From assembly GCA_030418545.1 (NCBI GenBank), contig QAIB01000003.1, positions 124,001-188,000 on the forward strand: 64,000 nt of DNA, given 5' to 3'. Numbering within the stretch: position 1 is the first letter of the stretch; every line of letters starts with the position of its first letter. Shown here in pieces: positions 48,654-57,102 of the stretch. The translations under genes and the position numbers were made by a program. The notes under the pieces are model-generated. The model worked only from the letters and a program-made list of their open reading frames with translations, was not told where the DNA came from and ran no database searches. The DNA comes from Xenophilus aerolatus. Lineage in GTDB: Bacteria > Pseudomonadota > Gammaproteobacteria > Burkholderiales > Burkholderiaceae_C.

Positions 48654-49298
48654 ATGAACAGCGTCGCCGTCGTCGACTACGGCATGGGCAACCTCTGGTC
48701 CGTCTCGCAGGCGGTGCGCCATGCGGCCGATGCAGCCGGCGTCGAGGTCTTCGTCACGTCCGACCCCGAGGTGGTGCGCAAGGCCACCCGCGTGGTGCTG
48801 CCGGGGCAGGGCGCCATGCCCGACTGCATGCGCGAGCTGCGCGATTCGGGCCTGCAGGAGTCGGTGCTCGAGGCGGCGGCCAGCAAGCCGCTCTTCGGCG
48901 TCTGCGTGGGCATGCAGATGACCCTGTCGCACAGCGACGAGGGTCCCACGCCCGGCCTGGACCTGATCCCCGGCGAGGTGGTGCGCTTCCAGCTCGAAGG
49001 GCAGCGTCAGCCCGACGGCAGCCTGTACAAGGTGCCGCAGATGGGCTGGAACCAGGTCTTCCAGGCCCGGCCGCACCCCGTGTGGGCGGGCGTGCCCGAC
49101 GGCGCGTACTTCTATTTCGTCCACAGCTTCTACGCGCGGCCGCGCGACGCGGCGCACAGCGTGGGCGAGGCCGAGTACGGCGCGCGCTTTACCGCCGCGG
49201 TGGCACGCGATAACATTTTTGCGACCCAGTTCCACCCCGAGAAGAGTGCGGACCACGGGTTGCAGCTGTACCGAAACTTCCTCCACTGGAACCCCTGA
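48654..49298 (+). CDS. hisH: imidazole glycerol phosphate synthase, glutamine amidotransferase subunit
   Basis: HisH releases ammonia from glutamine for HisF. The 214-aa class I amidotransferase has the nucleophile Cys84 in [12 protein letters not shown], the oxyanion [10 protein letters not shown], and the His/Glu pair in [13 protein letters not shown]. Repeat R7 lies between it and hisB, and 114 pyrimidine-rich bp with no visible gene separate it from hisA. Confidence 0.96.
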   Translation: MNSVAVVDYGMGNLWSVSQAVRHAADAAGVEVFVTSDPEVVRKATRVVLPGQGAMPDCMRELRDSGLQESVLEAAASKPLFGVCVGMQMTLSHSDEGPTPGLDLIPGEVVRFQLEGQRQPDGSLYKVPQMGWNQVFQARPHPVWAGVPDGAYFYFVHSFYARPRDAAHSVGEAEYGARFTAAVARDNIFATQFHPEKSADHGLQLYRNFLHWNP

Positions 49299-49412
49299 CG
49301 TCCTGAACCTGCCGTCCGCGCGGCCGCCCCCCGGGCCTGCGCACGCCTGTCCTGCCGGCGTCGTCCATCTCCTTCCTTTCCTTCCTCCAGCGCCCGTTTT
49401 CCGCGTCCCACC

Positions 49413-50153
49413 ATGCTTCTCATTCCCGCGATCGACCTCAAGGATGGCCACTGCGTTCGACTGAAGCAGGGCGACATGGACCAGTCGACCGTCTTCAGCG
49501 AAGACCCGGCCGCCATGGCACGCCAGTGGGTGGACAAGGGCGCACGGCGCCTGCACCTGGTCGACCTGAACGGCGCCTTCGCCGGCAAGCCGCAGAACCA
49601 CGCCGCCATCAAGGCCATCCTGCGCGAGGTGGGCGAGGACATCCCGGTGCAGCTGGGCGGCGGCATCCGCGACCTGGACACGATCGAGCGCTACATCGAC
49701 GACGGCCTGCGCTACGTCATCATCGGCACGGCCGCGGTGAAGAACCCCGGCTTCCTCAAGGACGCCTGCAGCGCCTTCGGCGGCCACATCATCGTGGGCC
49801 TGGACGCCAAGGACGGCAAGGTCGCCACCGACGGCTGGAGCAAGCTCACCGGCCATGAAGTGGCGGACCTGGGCAAGAAGTTCGAGGACTACGGCGTCGA
49901 GTCCATCATCTACACCGACATCGGCCGCGACGGCATGCTCTCGGGCATCAACATCGACGCGACCGTGAAGCTCGCGCAGGCGCTGACCATTCCCGTGATC
50001 GCCTCGGGCGGCCTGTCGAACATGGCCGACATCGAGAAGCTCTGCGCCGTCGAGAGCGAAGGTGTCGAGGGGGTGATCTGCGGGCGCGCGATCTACTCCG
50101 GCGACCTGGACTTCGCCGCGGCGCAGGCGAGGGCGGACGAACTGGCCGAGTGA
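49413..50153 (+). CDS. hisA: ProFAR isomerase HisA
   Basis: HisA is the (beta/alpha)8-barrel isomerase acting on ProFAR. The 246-aa protein has the first catalytic Asp in [20 protein letters not shown], the phosphate-binding VQLGGGIRD, and the second Asp in [12 protein letters not shown], with VIASGGLSN near the C-terminus. It is the last his gene before a 4.8-kb interruption. Confidence 0.96.
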   Translation: MLLIPAIDLKDGHCVRLKQGDMDQSTVFSEDPAAMARQWVDKGARRLHLVDLNGAFAGKPQNHAAIKAILREVGEDIPVQLGGGIRDLDTIERYIDDGLRYVIIGTAAVKNPGFLKDACSAFGGHIIVGLDAKDGKVATDGWSKLTGHEVADLGKKFEDYGVESIIYTDIGRDGMLSGINIDATVKLAQALTIPVIASGGLSNMADIEKLCAVESEGVEGVICGRAIYSGDLDFAAAQARADELAE

Positions 50154-50185
50154 GGCGGCCGGCGCTGTCCGAACACGGGCAGCCG

Positions 50186-50225
50186 GACGCGAAGGGCGCG
50201 AAGGTTTCGCCAAGGTCGCGAAAGG
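50186..50225 (+). repeat. degenerate short tandem repeat (CGCGAAGG-type)
   Basis: Four successive units: GACGCGAAGG, GCGCGAAGG, TTTCGCCAAGG and TCGCGAAAGG. It lies in the 154-bp gap between hisA and the ATPase gene, where no other feature is apparent except the candidate -10 below. Confidence 0.6.
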
Positions 50226-50295
50226 ATTTCAGGATTCGTTCGATGGGCTGTTCGCTGCTCGGCGCCCTTGGTCGTTCGGGCCGTGATCCGGCCGC

Positions 50296-50301
50296 CAGAA
50301 T
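50296..50301 (+). promoter_or_regulatory. candidate -10 element (CAGAAT) of the AAA ATPase gene
   Basis: CAGAAT is 6 nt before the ATG at 50308. No -35 is clear. Confidence 0.25.
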
Positions 50302-50307
50302 CGAGTC

Positions 50308-51498
50308 ATGCTCTCCGCCCTCGCCATCGCCAACTACCGTTCGCTGCGCCAGCTGACAGTGCCGCTGGCGCGGCTCACGGTCATCACCGGGCCGAACGGG
50401 AGCGGCAAGTCGAGCGTGTACCGCGCGATGCGGCTGCTGGCCGAGGTGGCGCAGGGCGGCGTCGTGCGCTCGCTGGCGCGCGAGGGCGGCCTGGGCTCCA
50501 CGCTGTGGGCGGGGCCGGAGCGCATCTCGGCGGCCATGCGGCGCGGCGAGGTGCCGGTCGAGGGCACGAAGAGCGGGCGCGATCCGGTGGCGCTGCGCCT
50601 GGGGTTCAGCAGCGCCGACGCCGCGGGCTTCGGCTACGCCATCGACATCGGGCTGCCGCCGCCGGTCCCGTCCACGGCGTTCTCGCTCGATCCCGAGATC
50701 AAGCAGGAGGTGATCTGGAACGGCCCGGTGCTGAGGCCGGCGGCGCTGCTGGTCGAGCGCAAGGGCGCTGCACTGCGCGCGCGCGGCGAGGGCGGCGGCT
50801 GGCAGGCGATCGGCCGCCCGGTGCCGGCCTGGGCCAGCATGCTCACCGAGTTCGCCGACCCGCGCAGCGCGCCCGAGATGCTGGCGCTGCGCGAGCAGGT
50901 GCGCGGCTGGCGCTTCTACGACCACTTCCGCACCGACGCGGACAGCCCCGCGCGGCAGCCGCAGCTCGGCACCCGCACGCCGGTGCTGTCGGCCGACGGT
51001 GCCGACCTGGCTGCGGCCGTGCAGACCCTCTTCGAGATCGGCGACGAGGCCGCGCTGCAGGCCGCGGTGGACGATGCCTTTCCGGGCGCCCGCGTCGCGG
51101 TGCAGTGCGGCGGCGACGGCCGCTTCGCCCTCCAGATGCGCCAGCACGGCCTGCTGCGCCCGCTGGCGACGGCCGAGCTCTCCGACGGCACGCTGCGCTA
51201 CCTGCTGTGGACCGCGGCCCTGCTGTCGCCGCGACCGCCGCCCCTCCTGGTGCTGAACGAACCCGAGACCAGCCTGCACCCCGACCTGCTGCCCGCGCTG
51301 GGCCGGCTGATCGTGCGCGCGGCGCGCGACGCGCAGGTGATCGTGGTCTCGCACGCCAACCGGCTCATTGCCGCGCTCGATGCGGCGGCGCAGGCCGATG
51401 CGCTGCAGCGCATCGAGCTGGAGAAGGACTTCGGCGAGACGCGTATCGCCAACCTCGACATGGACGAGATTCCGCTCTGGCACTGGCCCGCGCGCTGA
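50308..51498 (+). CDS. stand-alone AAA family ATPase (AAA_21/OLD-like, no nuclease domain)
   Basis: A 396-aa SMC/RecF-type ATPase. It opens MLSALAIANYRSLRQLTVPL, the usual start of RecF/OLD-like ATPases, with Walker A TGPNGSGKSSVYRAM. The signature is ATAELSDGTLRYLLW, Walker B is PLLVLNEPETSLHPDLL, and the switch His is in VIVVSHANRLI. There is no TOPRIM or other nuclease domain, and no partner gene is visible. Such ATPases occur in defence and chromosome-maintenance systems as well as alone, so no function is assigned. It lies in the block that splits the his operon. Confidence 0.8.
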   Translation: MLSALAIANYRSLRQLTVPLARLTVITGPNGSGKSSVYRAMRLLAEVAQGGVVRSLAREGGLGSTLWAGPERISAAMRRGEVPVEGTKSGRDPVALRLGFSSADAAGFGYAIDIGLPPPVPSTAFSLDPEIKQEVIWNGPVLRPAALLVERKGAALRARGEGGGWQAIGRPVPAWASMLTEFADPRSAPEMLALREQVRGWRFYDHFRTDADSPARQPQLGTRTPVLSADGADLAAAVQTLFEIGDEAALQAAVDDAFPGARVAVQCGGDGRFALQMRQHGLLRPLATAELSDGTLRYLLWTAALLSPRPPPLLVLNEPETSLHPDLLPALGRLIVRAARDAQVIVVSHANRLIAALDAAAQADALQRIELEKDFGETRIANLDMDEIPLWHWPAR

Positions 51499-51555
51499 AG
51501 GCCCGAGAAAAGAAGAAGAAGGCCCGACGGGCGGGTGTGCCCGACAGGTCTTGAA

Positions 51556-51611
51556 TGCTATCGAATTCATAGCTGCCTGCGCTCATTCCACGGGCGCTGC
51601 AGACCGATTCG
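51556..51611 (+). repeat. dispersed repeat, copy R8, between convergent genes
   Basis: TGCTATCGAATTCATAGCTG, CCTGCGCTCATTCC, and CGGGCGCTGCAGACCGATTC. It fills the gap between the ATPase stop and the stop of the solute-binding protein, 4 bp from the latter. Confidence 0.82.
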
Positions 51612-51615
51612 ATGC

Positions 51616-52539
51616 TTATTCCGCCTTTACCGCCATGGTCTGGATGATGGTCTCCAGCTGCGCGCTCATCGGCAGGTTCAGGCTTGTGCCCGAAGGCAGC
51701 TTGCGCAGGAACCAGCGCTTGTACTGGCGCTCGATCTCGCCGTCCTCGGCCAGCACCTGGAAGGCGTCCTTCACCACCTTGGCCAGCTGCGGGTCGTCCT
51801 TGCGGAACATGATCCCGTAGGGGTCGTACGAGAGGAAGTCGCCCACCACGACGAAGGGGCCGCCGGGCTTGTTCGCGTTCTCGGCGATCAGGCCGTAGAG
51901 CAGCACGTCGTCGGTGGCGAAGGCATCCACCTCGCCGCTGGCCACCTTGGCGAAGCCCTCGGCGTGGTCCTTCGACACCACGAGCTGGATGCCCAGCTTG
52001 AACTTGTCCGAGAGCTCGCGCATGGCCTTCTCGTTGGTCGTCCCGGCCGTCACGTCCACCTTTCTGCCGGCCAGGTCGCGGAAGTCGCGGATCGGCGAGC
52101 CCTTCCTGACCATGACCTTGGTGCCGGCCACGAACACGATGGGCGAGAAGGCGACGCGCTTCTGCCGCTCGACGTTGCTGGTGGTGGAGCCGCATTCGAG
52201 GTCGACGCGGCCGCTGGTCACGGCGTCTATGCGGTTGTCCGACGTGACCGGCTCCCAGCGGATCGTGAGGCTGCGGTTGACGGCGTCCTCGATCGAACTC
52301 ACCAGCGCCTTGCACAGCTCGACCGAGTAGCCGATGGGTTCCTTGCGCGGGCCGACGTACGAGAAGGGCACCGAGGATTCGCGGTAGCCCAGCGCAATGG
52401 TGCCGGACTGGCGCACCTTGGCGAGCGTGCCGGTCAGGGCGGCGGGTGCGGGCGGCACCTCCTGCGCATGGACGCCGAGGCCCAGGACGGCGGCCGAGAG
52501 CGCGAGCGCCGCGGCACGCATCGATGAGGCGATGGTCAT
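51616..52539 (-). CDS. amino-acid ABC-type solute-binding protein (family 3, glutamate/aspartate GltI-like)
   Basis: A 307-aa periplasmic binding protein of the polar amino acid family. After a Sec signal peptide (MTIASSMRAAALALSAAVLGLGVHA) come GTLAKVRQSGTIALGYRESSVPFSY, VELCKALVSSIE, SGRVDLECGSTTSNVERQKRVAFSP and VTAGTTNEKAM, close to GltI/AatJ-type glutamate/aspartate binders. No ABC permease or ATPase lies nearby; instead it follows a dicarboxylate/amino acid symporter gene. I chose the ATG at 52539. An upstream ATG at 52566 would overlap that gene by 8 bp and add nine residues. Confidence 0.88.
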   Translation of the reverse strand: MTIASSMRAAALALSAAVLGLGVHAQEVPPAPAALTGTLAKVRQSGTIALGYRESSVPFSYVGPRKEPIGYSVELCKALVSSIEDAVNRSLTIRWEPVTSDNRIDAVTSGRVDLECGSTTSNVERQKRVAFSPIVFVAGTKVMVRKGSPIRDFRDLAGRKVDVTAGTTNEKAMRELSDKFKLGIQLVVSKDHAEGFAKVASGEVDAFATDDVLLYGLIAENANKPGGPFVVVGDFLSYDPYGIMFRKDDPQLAKVVKDAFQVLAEDGEIERQYKRWFLRKLPSGTSLNLPMSAQLETIIQTMAVKAE

Positions 52540-52558
52540 CACCTTGCGCCTCGCCGCG

Positions 52559-53863
52559 TCATGCATGGGCCGGATGGGCCATGGTGGTGGCCGCTTCGCC
52601 GTCCAGGCGTCTTGCGTTCTCGGCGGCCTCGGCCTCGGGCAGCAGTTCGCCCTCCCACTTGGCGACCACGGCGCTGGCAATCGAGTTGCCCACCGCGTTG
52701 GTGGCCGAGCGGCCCATGTCGAGGAAGGTGTCCACGCCCAGGATCAGCAGCAGGCCCGCCTCGGGAATGTTGAACTGGTTGAGCGTGGCGGCGATCACCA
52801 CCAGCGACGCGCGCGGCACACCGGCCATGCCCTTGGAGGTGAGCATCAGGATCAGCAGCATCGTGATCTGCGTGCCGATCGACAGGTGGATGTTGTAGGC
52901 CTGCGCGATGAAGAGCACCGCGAAGGTGCAGTACATCATCGAGCCGTCGAGGTTGAAGGAGTAGCCCATCGGCATCACGAAGCTGGAGATCTTGCGCTTG
53001 ACGCCGAAGCGGTCGAGCGCGTCCAGGATCTTGGGGTAGGCGGCCTCGGAGCTGGCGGTGGCGAAGGACAGCATGAAGGCTTCCTTGATGAGCACCAGCA
53101 GCTTGAGGATGCGCGGCCCGAGGAACAGGAAGCCCGCGCCGACCAGCACGGCCCACAGCACGAACAGCCCCAGGTAGAAGTCGCCCATGAACACGGCGAA
53201 CTTCAGCAGGATGCCCAGGCCGTTCACGGCCACGGTGGCGGCCATCGCGGCCAGCACGGCCAGCGGGGCCAGCTTCATCACGTAGCCGGTGATCTTGAGC
53301 ATGACGTGCGAGAGCTCGTCGATGGCGGCCACCAGCGTCTTGCCCTTCTCGCCCAGCGCGGCGAGCGCCACGCCGAAGAACATCGAGAACACCACGATCT
53401 GCAGGATCTCGTTGTTGGCCATCGCCTCGGCGAAGGACTTGGGGATCAGGTGGCTCACGAAATCCTTGAGCGTGAACTTGGCCGTGGCGAGGTTGGCCGA
53501 AGCGCCGATGTCCGGCAGCGGCAGGCCCAGGTTGTGGCCCGGCTGCAGCAGGTTCGCCAGGATCAGCCCCAGCACCAGCGACACCAGCGAGGCGGTCACG
53601 AACCAGCCCATCGCCTTGGCGAACACGCGCCCCACCGAGGCCGCGTCGCCCATGTGGGCGATGCCCACCACGAGGGTGGAGAACACCAGCGGGCCGATCA
53701 GCATCTTGATCAGCCGCAGGAACACGTCCGACATGATCGAGATGTAGCCTGCGATCTCGCTCGCCGTCTTCTTGTCCGGAAAGCTGGCGAAGATCATCCA
53801 GCCGACCAGGATCCCGATCACCATGGCGATCAGGATCCATGCGGCCATGGGAAGCTTTTTCAT
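52559..53863 (-). CDS. dicarboxylate/amino acid:cation symporter (DAACS family, GltP/DctA-like)
   Basis: A 434-aa DAACS-family secondary transporter for glutamate/aspartate or C4-dicarboxylates. Motifs include FLRLIKMLIGPLVFSTLVVGIAHMGD, the serine-rich re-entrant loop LSFATASSEAAYPKILDAL, the substrate/cation site MGYSFNLDGSMMYCTFAVLFIAQ, and ILGVDTFLDMGRSATNAVGNSIASAVVAKWEGEL. The sequence does not separate glutamate from dicarboxylate specificity; the adjacent GltI-like binding protein favours an acidic amino acid. It lies inside the block between hisA and hisF on the opposite strand. Confidence 0.92.
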   Translation of the reverse strand: MKKLPMAAWILIAMVIGILVGWMIFASFPDKKTASEIAGYISIMSDVFLRLIKMLIGPLVFSTLVVGIAHMGDAASVGRVFAKAMGWFVTASLVSLVLGLILANLLQPGHNLGLPLPDIGASANLATAKFTLKDFVSHLIPKSFAEAMANNEILQIVVFSMFFGVALAALGEKGKTLVAAIDELSHVMLKITGYVMKLAPLAVLAAMAATVAVNGLGILLKFAVFMGDFYLGLFVLWAVLVGAGFLFLGPRILKLLVLIKEAFMLSFATASSEAAYPKILDALDRFGVKRKISSFVMPMGYSFNLDGSMMYCTFAVLFIAQAYNIHLSIGTQITMLLILMLTSKGMAGVPRASLVVIAATLNQFNIPEAGLLLILGVDTFLDMGRSATNAVGNSIASAVVAKWEGELLPEAEAAENARRLDGEAATTMAHPAHA

Positions 53864-54074
53864 GGAAATCCCCTTGTCTGTTGTTGATGGTTTTCGAGGT
53901 CCGCGCGCCGCACGGCCTGGGAAGAGGCCGTTGCTCGCGCCACCGGGAACTCACGGTGGTGAACGGGCGCGGCTCGCCGATGGTCGATGCGAGTTGCATG
54001 CCTGTGAAGGGGGCCGGCCATGCCGATCCGGCCTGCGTCCATGCACACGATGCCTGATGTCGCGGGCCTCTCCC

Positions 54075-54080
54075 TAGAAT
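54075..54080 (+). promoter_or_regulatory. candidate -10 element (TAGAAT) of the mutarotase-hisF unit
   Basis: TAGAAT lies exactly 7 nt before the ATG at 54088, in the 224-bp divergent region with the symporter gene. Initiation would fall on or beside the start codon. The -35 is weak (GCCTGA at 17 nt). A CCACCG/CGGTGG hairpin in the same region is of unknown meaning. Confidence 0.4.
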
Positions 54081-54087
54081 CGTCGGC

Positions 54088-54936
54088 ATGGCGGTTCAAC
54101 GCATCGAATTCCACGGCCAGCCGGCGGCCGAACTTGTTCTGCCCACGGGCGATCGCGTCGTGGCGTCGCTGCATGGCGCGCAGCTGCTGTCGTGGCGCAC
54201 CGCCGACGGCACCGAGCGGCTGTACCTCAGCCCGCAGGCGATCTTCGACGGCCAGGCCGCGATCCGCGGCGGCGTGCCGGTGTGCTTTCCGCAGTTCAAC
54301 CAGCGCGGCCCGCTCCCCAAGCACGGGTTCGTGCGCAACCTGCCTTGGCGGATCGCGCCGGAGGCTGGCGATGGTGCGACGCTGGTGCTCACGCTGTCCG
54401 ACGACGAGAGCACCCGGCGCCTCTGGCCGGTGCAGTTCGAGGCCCGCCTGCAGGTGGTGCTGGCGCCGGGCCGGCTGCGCGTCGCGCTGGTGGCGCGCAA
54501 CACCGGCGACGCGCCCTGGTCCTTCACCGCCGCGCTGCACACCTACCTGCACGTGGACGACGCGACCGAAGTGCGGCTCGAAGGCCTGCAGGGCCGCCCG
54601 CGCTGGGACGCGGTGCGCGACGAACGCTTCGTCGAGAGCGCGCCGGCGCTGCGCTTCGGCGAGGAATTCGACAGCGTGTTCACCGCCGCGCCGGGCGCCG
54701 GGCTGACCCTGGTGCAGCCCGCGGGCCGTCTCGCACTGACGCAGAGCGACAGCTGCACCGAGACGGTGGTGTGGAACCCCGGCCCGGCGCTGAGCCAGCG
54801 GCTGGCCGACATGCCGGACGACGGCTGGCGCCACATGCTCTGCGTGGAGGCGGCGAGCATCGACGCACCGGTCTCGCTGGCGCCGGGCGACCGATGGGAA
54901 GGCTGGCAGGAACTGCAGGTGCTGCCCACGGCCTGA
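54088..54936 (+). CDS. D-hexose-6-phosphate mutarotase (YeaD-like aldose 1-epimerase family)
   Basis: A 282-aa galactose-mutarotase-fold protein most like YeaD, which interconverts anomers of hexose 6-phosphates. Motifs: AIRGGVPVCFPQFNQRGPLPKHGFVRNLPWRI, with the catalytic His and substrate Arg region, FTAALHTYLHVDD with the second His, and TETVVWNPGPALSQRLADMPDDGW with the base Glu region near the end (CVEAASI). It precedes hisF by 27 bp on the same strand, so the distal his genes may depend on its promoter. Confidence 0.9.
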   Translation: MAVQRIEFHGQPAAELVLPTGDRVVASLHGAQLLSWRTADGTERLYLSPQAIFDGQAAIRGGVPVCFPQFNQRGPLPKHGFVRNLPWRIAPEAGDGATLVLTLSDDESTRRLWPVQFEARLQVVLAPGRLRVALVARNTGDAPWSFTAALHTYLHVDDATEVRLEGLQGRPRWDAVRDERFVESAPALRFGEEFDSVFTAAPGAGLTLVQPAGRLALTQSDSCTETVVWNPGPALSQRLADMPDDGWRHMLCVEAASIDAPVSLAPGDRWEGWQELQVLPTA

Positions 54937-54948
54937 ACGCGTGCTTCC

Positions 54949-54954
54949 TACAAT
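54949..54954 (+). promoter_or_regulatory. candidate -10 element (TACAAT) of hisF
   Basis: TACAAT is 9 nt before the hisF ATG, in a 27-bp gap. The -35 is not recognisable. Confidence 0.3.
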
Positions 54955-54963
54955 CGCGCTCCC

Positions 54964-55743
54964 ATGCTGGCCAAACGCATCATTCCCTGCCTCGACGTCA
55001 CCGGCGGCCGTGTCGTCAAGGGCGTCAACTTCGTCGAACTGCGCGATGCCGGCGACCCGGTCGAGATCGCCGCGCGCTACAACGCCCAGGGCGCCGACGA
55101 GCTCACTTTCCTCGACATCACCGCCACCAGCGACGACCGCGACCTGATCCTGCCGATCATCGAGTCGGTCGCCTCGCAGGTCTTCATCCCGCTCACCGTG
55201 GGCGGCGGCGTGCGCACCGTCGACGACGTGCGGCGCCTGCTCAACGCCGGCGCCGACAAGACCAGCTTCAACTCGGCCGCCATCGCCAACCCGCAGGTGA
55301 TCTCGGACGCCTCGGCCAAGTACGGCGCCCAGTGCATCGTGGTGGCCATCGATGCCAAGCGCCGCAGTCCCGAAGAGGCCGCCGCACGCGGGCCGGGCTG
55401 GGACGTCTACAGCCACGGGGGTCGCAAGAACACCGGCCTGGACGCGGTGCAGTGGGCCGTCGAGATGGCGCGCCGCGGTGCCGGCGAGATCTTGCTCACC
55501 AGCATGGACCGCGACGGGACGAAGAGCGGCTTCGACCTGGAACTCACGCGCGCCGTCAGCGATGCGGTGACGGTGCCGGTGATCGCTTCGGGCGGCGTGG
55601 GCAAGCTCGACGACCTGGCCGACGGCGTGCAGCAGGGCGGCGCCGACGCGGTGCTGGCCGCGAGCATCTTCCACTACGGCGAGCACACGGTGGGCGAAGC
55701 CAAGGCCTGCATGGCCGGGCGCGGCATTCCCGTGCGCCTGTGA
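54964..55743 (+). CDS. hisF: imidazole glycerol phosphate synthase, cyclase subunit
   Basis: HisF uses ammonia from HisH to close the imidazole ring. The 259-aa (beta/alpha)8-barrel starts [23 protein letters not shown] (catalytic Asp11), with [12 protein letters not shown] and the second catalytic Asp in [32 protein letters not shown] is the phosphate site. It is separated from hisA by the AAA/transport block. Confidence 0.97.
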   Translation: MLAKRIIPCLDVTGGRVVKGVNFVELRDAGDPVEIAARYNAQGADELTFLDITATSDDRDLILPIIESVASQVFIPLTVGGGVRTVDDVRRLLNAGADKTSFNSAAIANPQVISDASAKYGAQCIVVAIDAKRRSPEEAAARGPGWDVYSHGGRKNTGLDAVQWAVEMARRGAGEILLTSMDRDGTKSGFDLELTRAVSDAVTVPVIASGGVGKLDDLADGVQQGGADAVLAASIFHYGEHTVGEAKACMAGRGIPVRL

Positions 55744-55763
55744 GCAACGCACGATTTTCCGAG

Positions 55764-55821
55764 CCGAATCGGGCCGAAGCGTCCGCCCTGTCTGGGCATT
55801 CAGCTATTGATTCGATAGCAA
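55764..55821 (-). repeat. dispersed repeat, copy R9, between hisF and hisI
   Basis: Minus-strand reading: TTGCTATCGAATCAATAGCT, GCCCAGACAGGGCGGACGC and TTCGGCCCGATTCGG. It takes up about half of the 126-bp gap. Confidence 0.78.
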
Positions 55822-55865
55822 GTCCGGCCATGCCCGGGCGCACCGGGCGGGGTTGACTCTTCGCT

Positions 55866-55871
55866 GACAAT
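55866..55871 (+). promoter_or_regulatory. candidate -10 element (GACAAT) before the second hisI ATG
   Basis: GACAAT lies 7 nt before the ATG at 55879 ([11 protein letters not shown]). If used, it would favour that start over the ATG at 55870. Confidence 0.25.
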
Positions 55872-56268
55872 GGCGTCCATGGATTGGCTCGACGAAGTGA
55901 AGTGGGACGACAGCGGCCTCGTGCCGGTGATCGCCCAGGAGCGCGGCAGCAAGGACGTGCTCATGTTCGCCTGGATGAACCGCGAGGCGCTCGCGAAGAC
56001 GGCCGAACTGGGTCGCGCCGTGTACTTCAGCCGCTCGCGCGGCAAGCTGTGGTTCAAGGGCGAGGAATCGGGCCATGTGCAGACGGTGCACGGCATCCGG
56101 CTCGACTGCGACAACGACGTGGTGCTGCTCGAAGTCACGCAGCTCGGGCACGAGCCGGGCATCGCCTGCCACACCGGCCGTCACAGCTGCTTCTTCCAGA
56201 AATACCAGGATGGCGCCTGGCACAGCGTCGAACCGGTCTTGAAGGACCCGGAATCCATCTACAAATAG
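55870..56268 (+). CDS. hisI: phosphoribosyl-AMP cyclohydrolase
   Basis: HisI opens the adenine ring of phosphoribosyl-AMP using zinc and magnesium. The 132-aa monofunctional enzyme has LIPVI-type [24 protein letters not shown], the metal ligands [11 protein letters not shown], and [10 protein letters not shown]. The family usually begins at [11 protein letters not shown], so the ATG at 55879 is a real alternative to 55870. hisE follows 7 bp downstream. Confidence 0.95.
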   Translation: MASMDWLDEVKWDDSGLVPVIAQERGSKDVLMFAWMNREALAKTAELGRAVYFSRSRGKLWFKGEESGHVQTVHGIRLDCDNDVVLLEVTQLGHEPGIACHTGRHSCFFQKYQDGAWHSVEPVLKDPESIYK

Positions 56269-56275
56269 GGCCCCG

Positions 56276-56656
56276 ATGAGCGCCACCCCGAGCACCACCG
56301 ACATCCTCGACCGCCTGGCCGCCGTGATCGAGTCGCGCCTCCCCGTGCGCGGCGGCGACCCCGAGGCCAGCTACGTGGCACGGCTGTTGCACAAGGGTCC
56401 CGACGCCTTCCTGAAGAAGATCGGCGAGGAGGCCACCGAGGTGGTGATGGCCGCGAAAGACGCCGACCACGGCGGCGAGCGGCAAAAAATAGTGAACGAA
56501 GTGGCCGACCTGTGGTTCCACAGCATGGTGGCGCTGGCGCATTACGGCTTGGCGCCGCGCGACGTGGCGGCCGAACTGGCGCGCCGCGAGGGCACCAGCG
56601 GCATCGAGGAAAAGGCACTGCGCAAGGCGCAGGCACGCGAAGCGGCGCAGGACTGA
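56276..56656 (+). CDS. hisE: phosphoribosyl-ATP pyrophosphatase
   Basis: HisE removes pyrophosphate from phosphoribosyl-ATP. The 126-aa MazG-like all-alpha protein has [35 protein letters not shown] and [22 protein letters not shown], with the Mg-binding EEATE and EVADL acidic pairs. It is separate from hisI, unlike the fused enterobacterial enzyme, and ends the his series. Confidence 0.96.
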   Translation: MSATPSTTDILDRLAAVIESRLPVRGGDPEASYVARLLHKGPDAFLKKIGEEATEVVMAAKDADHGGERQKIVNEVADLWFHSMVALAHYGLAPRDVAAELARREGTSGIEEKALRKAQAREAAQD

Positions 56657-56695
56657 GCTGCTCCACCCACCCCAAGGACACGGAAGGACATCGCC

Positions 56696-57073
56696 ATGGC
56701 CAACGACATCGTCACCGTTCCCGACAACGACTCGCTCAAGACCATCGGCTGGGTCAGCTACATCCTGCACCTGGTCGTCGCCATCGCGGCCGTGGTGCCC
56801 GGTGCGCAGGTCTCGATCCTGCTGCTGCTGGTCGCGCTGCTGATCGACTTCGTCAAGCGCGACGACGCGGCCGGCACCTGGCAGGCCTCGCACTTCAGCT
56901 GGCGCATCCGCTCGGTGCTGTGGGCCGGCGTGCTGTACCTGGTCACGTCCTGGCTGTGGCTGCTGCTGCTCGTGCCGGGCTGGATCGCCTGGAGCCTGAT
57001 CTCGCTCTGGTTCCTCTACCGCATCGTCAAGGGCATGGTCCGCATGAACGCGAACCGCCCGATGGACGCCTGA
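56696..57073 (+). CDS. DUF4870 family membrane protein
   Basis: A 125-aa inner-membrane protein with three or four hydrophobic segments (about 17-37, 43-52, 77-90 and 93-110). GWVSYILHLVVAIAAVVPG, DFVKRDDAAGTWQASHFSWRIRSVLWAGVLYL and WFLYRIVKGMVRMNANRPM match the DUF4870/TIC20-like family. Function is unknown. It sits between hisE and the HIT gene, as in related genomes, so it may belong to the same transcript. Confidence 0.85.
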   Translation: MANDIVTVPDNDSLKTIGWVSYILHLVVAIAAVVPGAQVSILLLLVALLIDFVKRDDAAGTWQASHFSWRIRSVLWAGVLYLVTSWLWLLLLVPGWIAWSLISLWFLYRIVKGMVRMNANRPMDA

Positions 57074-57102
57074 CACCCCGCCGAACCCTGGAGACACCCC
57101 CC

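Noticed and set aside
49299-49412. Small gene or site in the hisH-hisA gap
   Set aside because: Only a pyrimidine-rich tract (CCTTCCTTTCCTTCC) is visible; no ORF with a start and ribosome-binding site.
53864-54087. Sigma-54 promoter for the DAACS symporter gene
   Set aside because: No GG-N10-GC pair with a TGGCAC/TTGC match was found on the minus strand.
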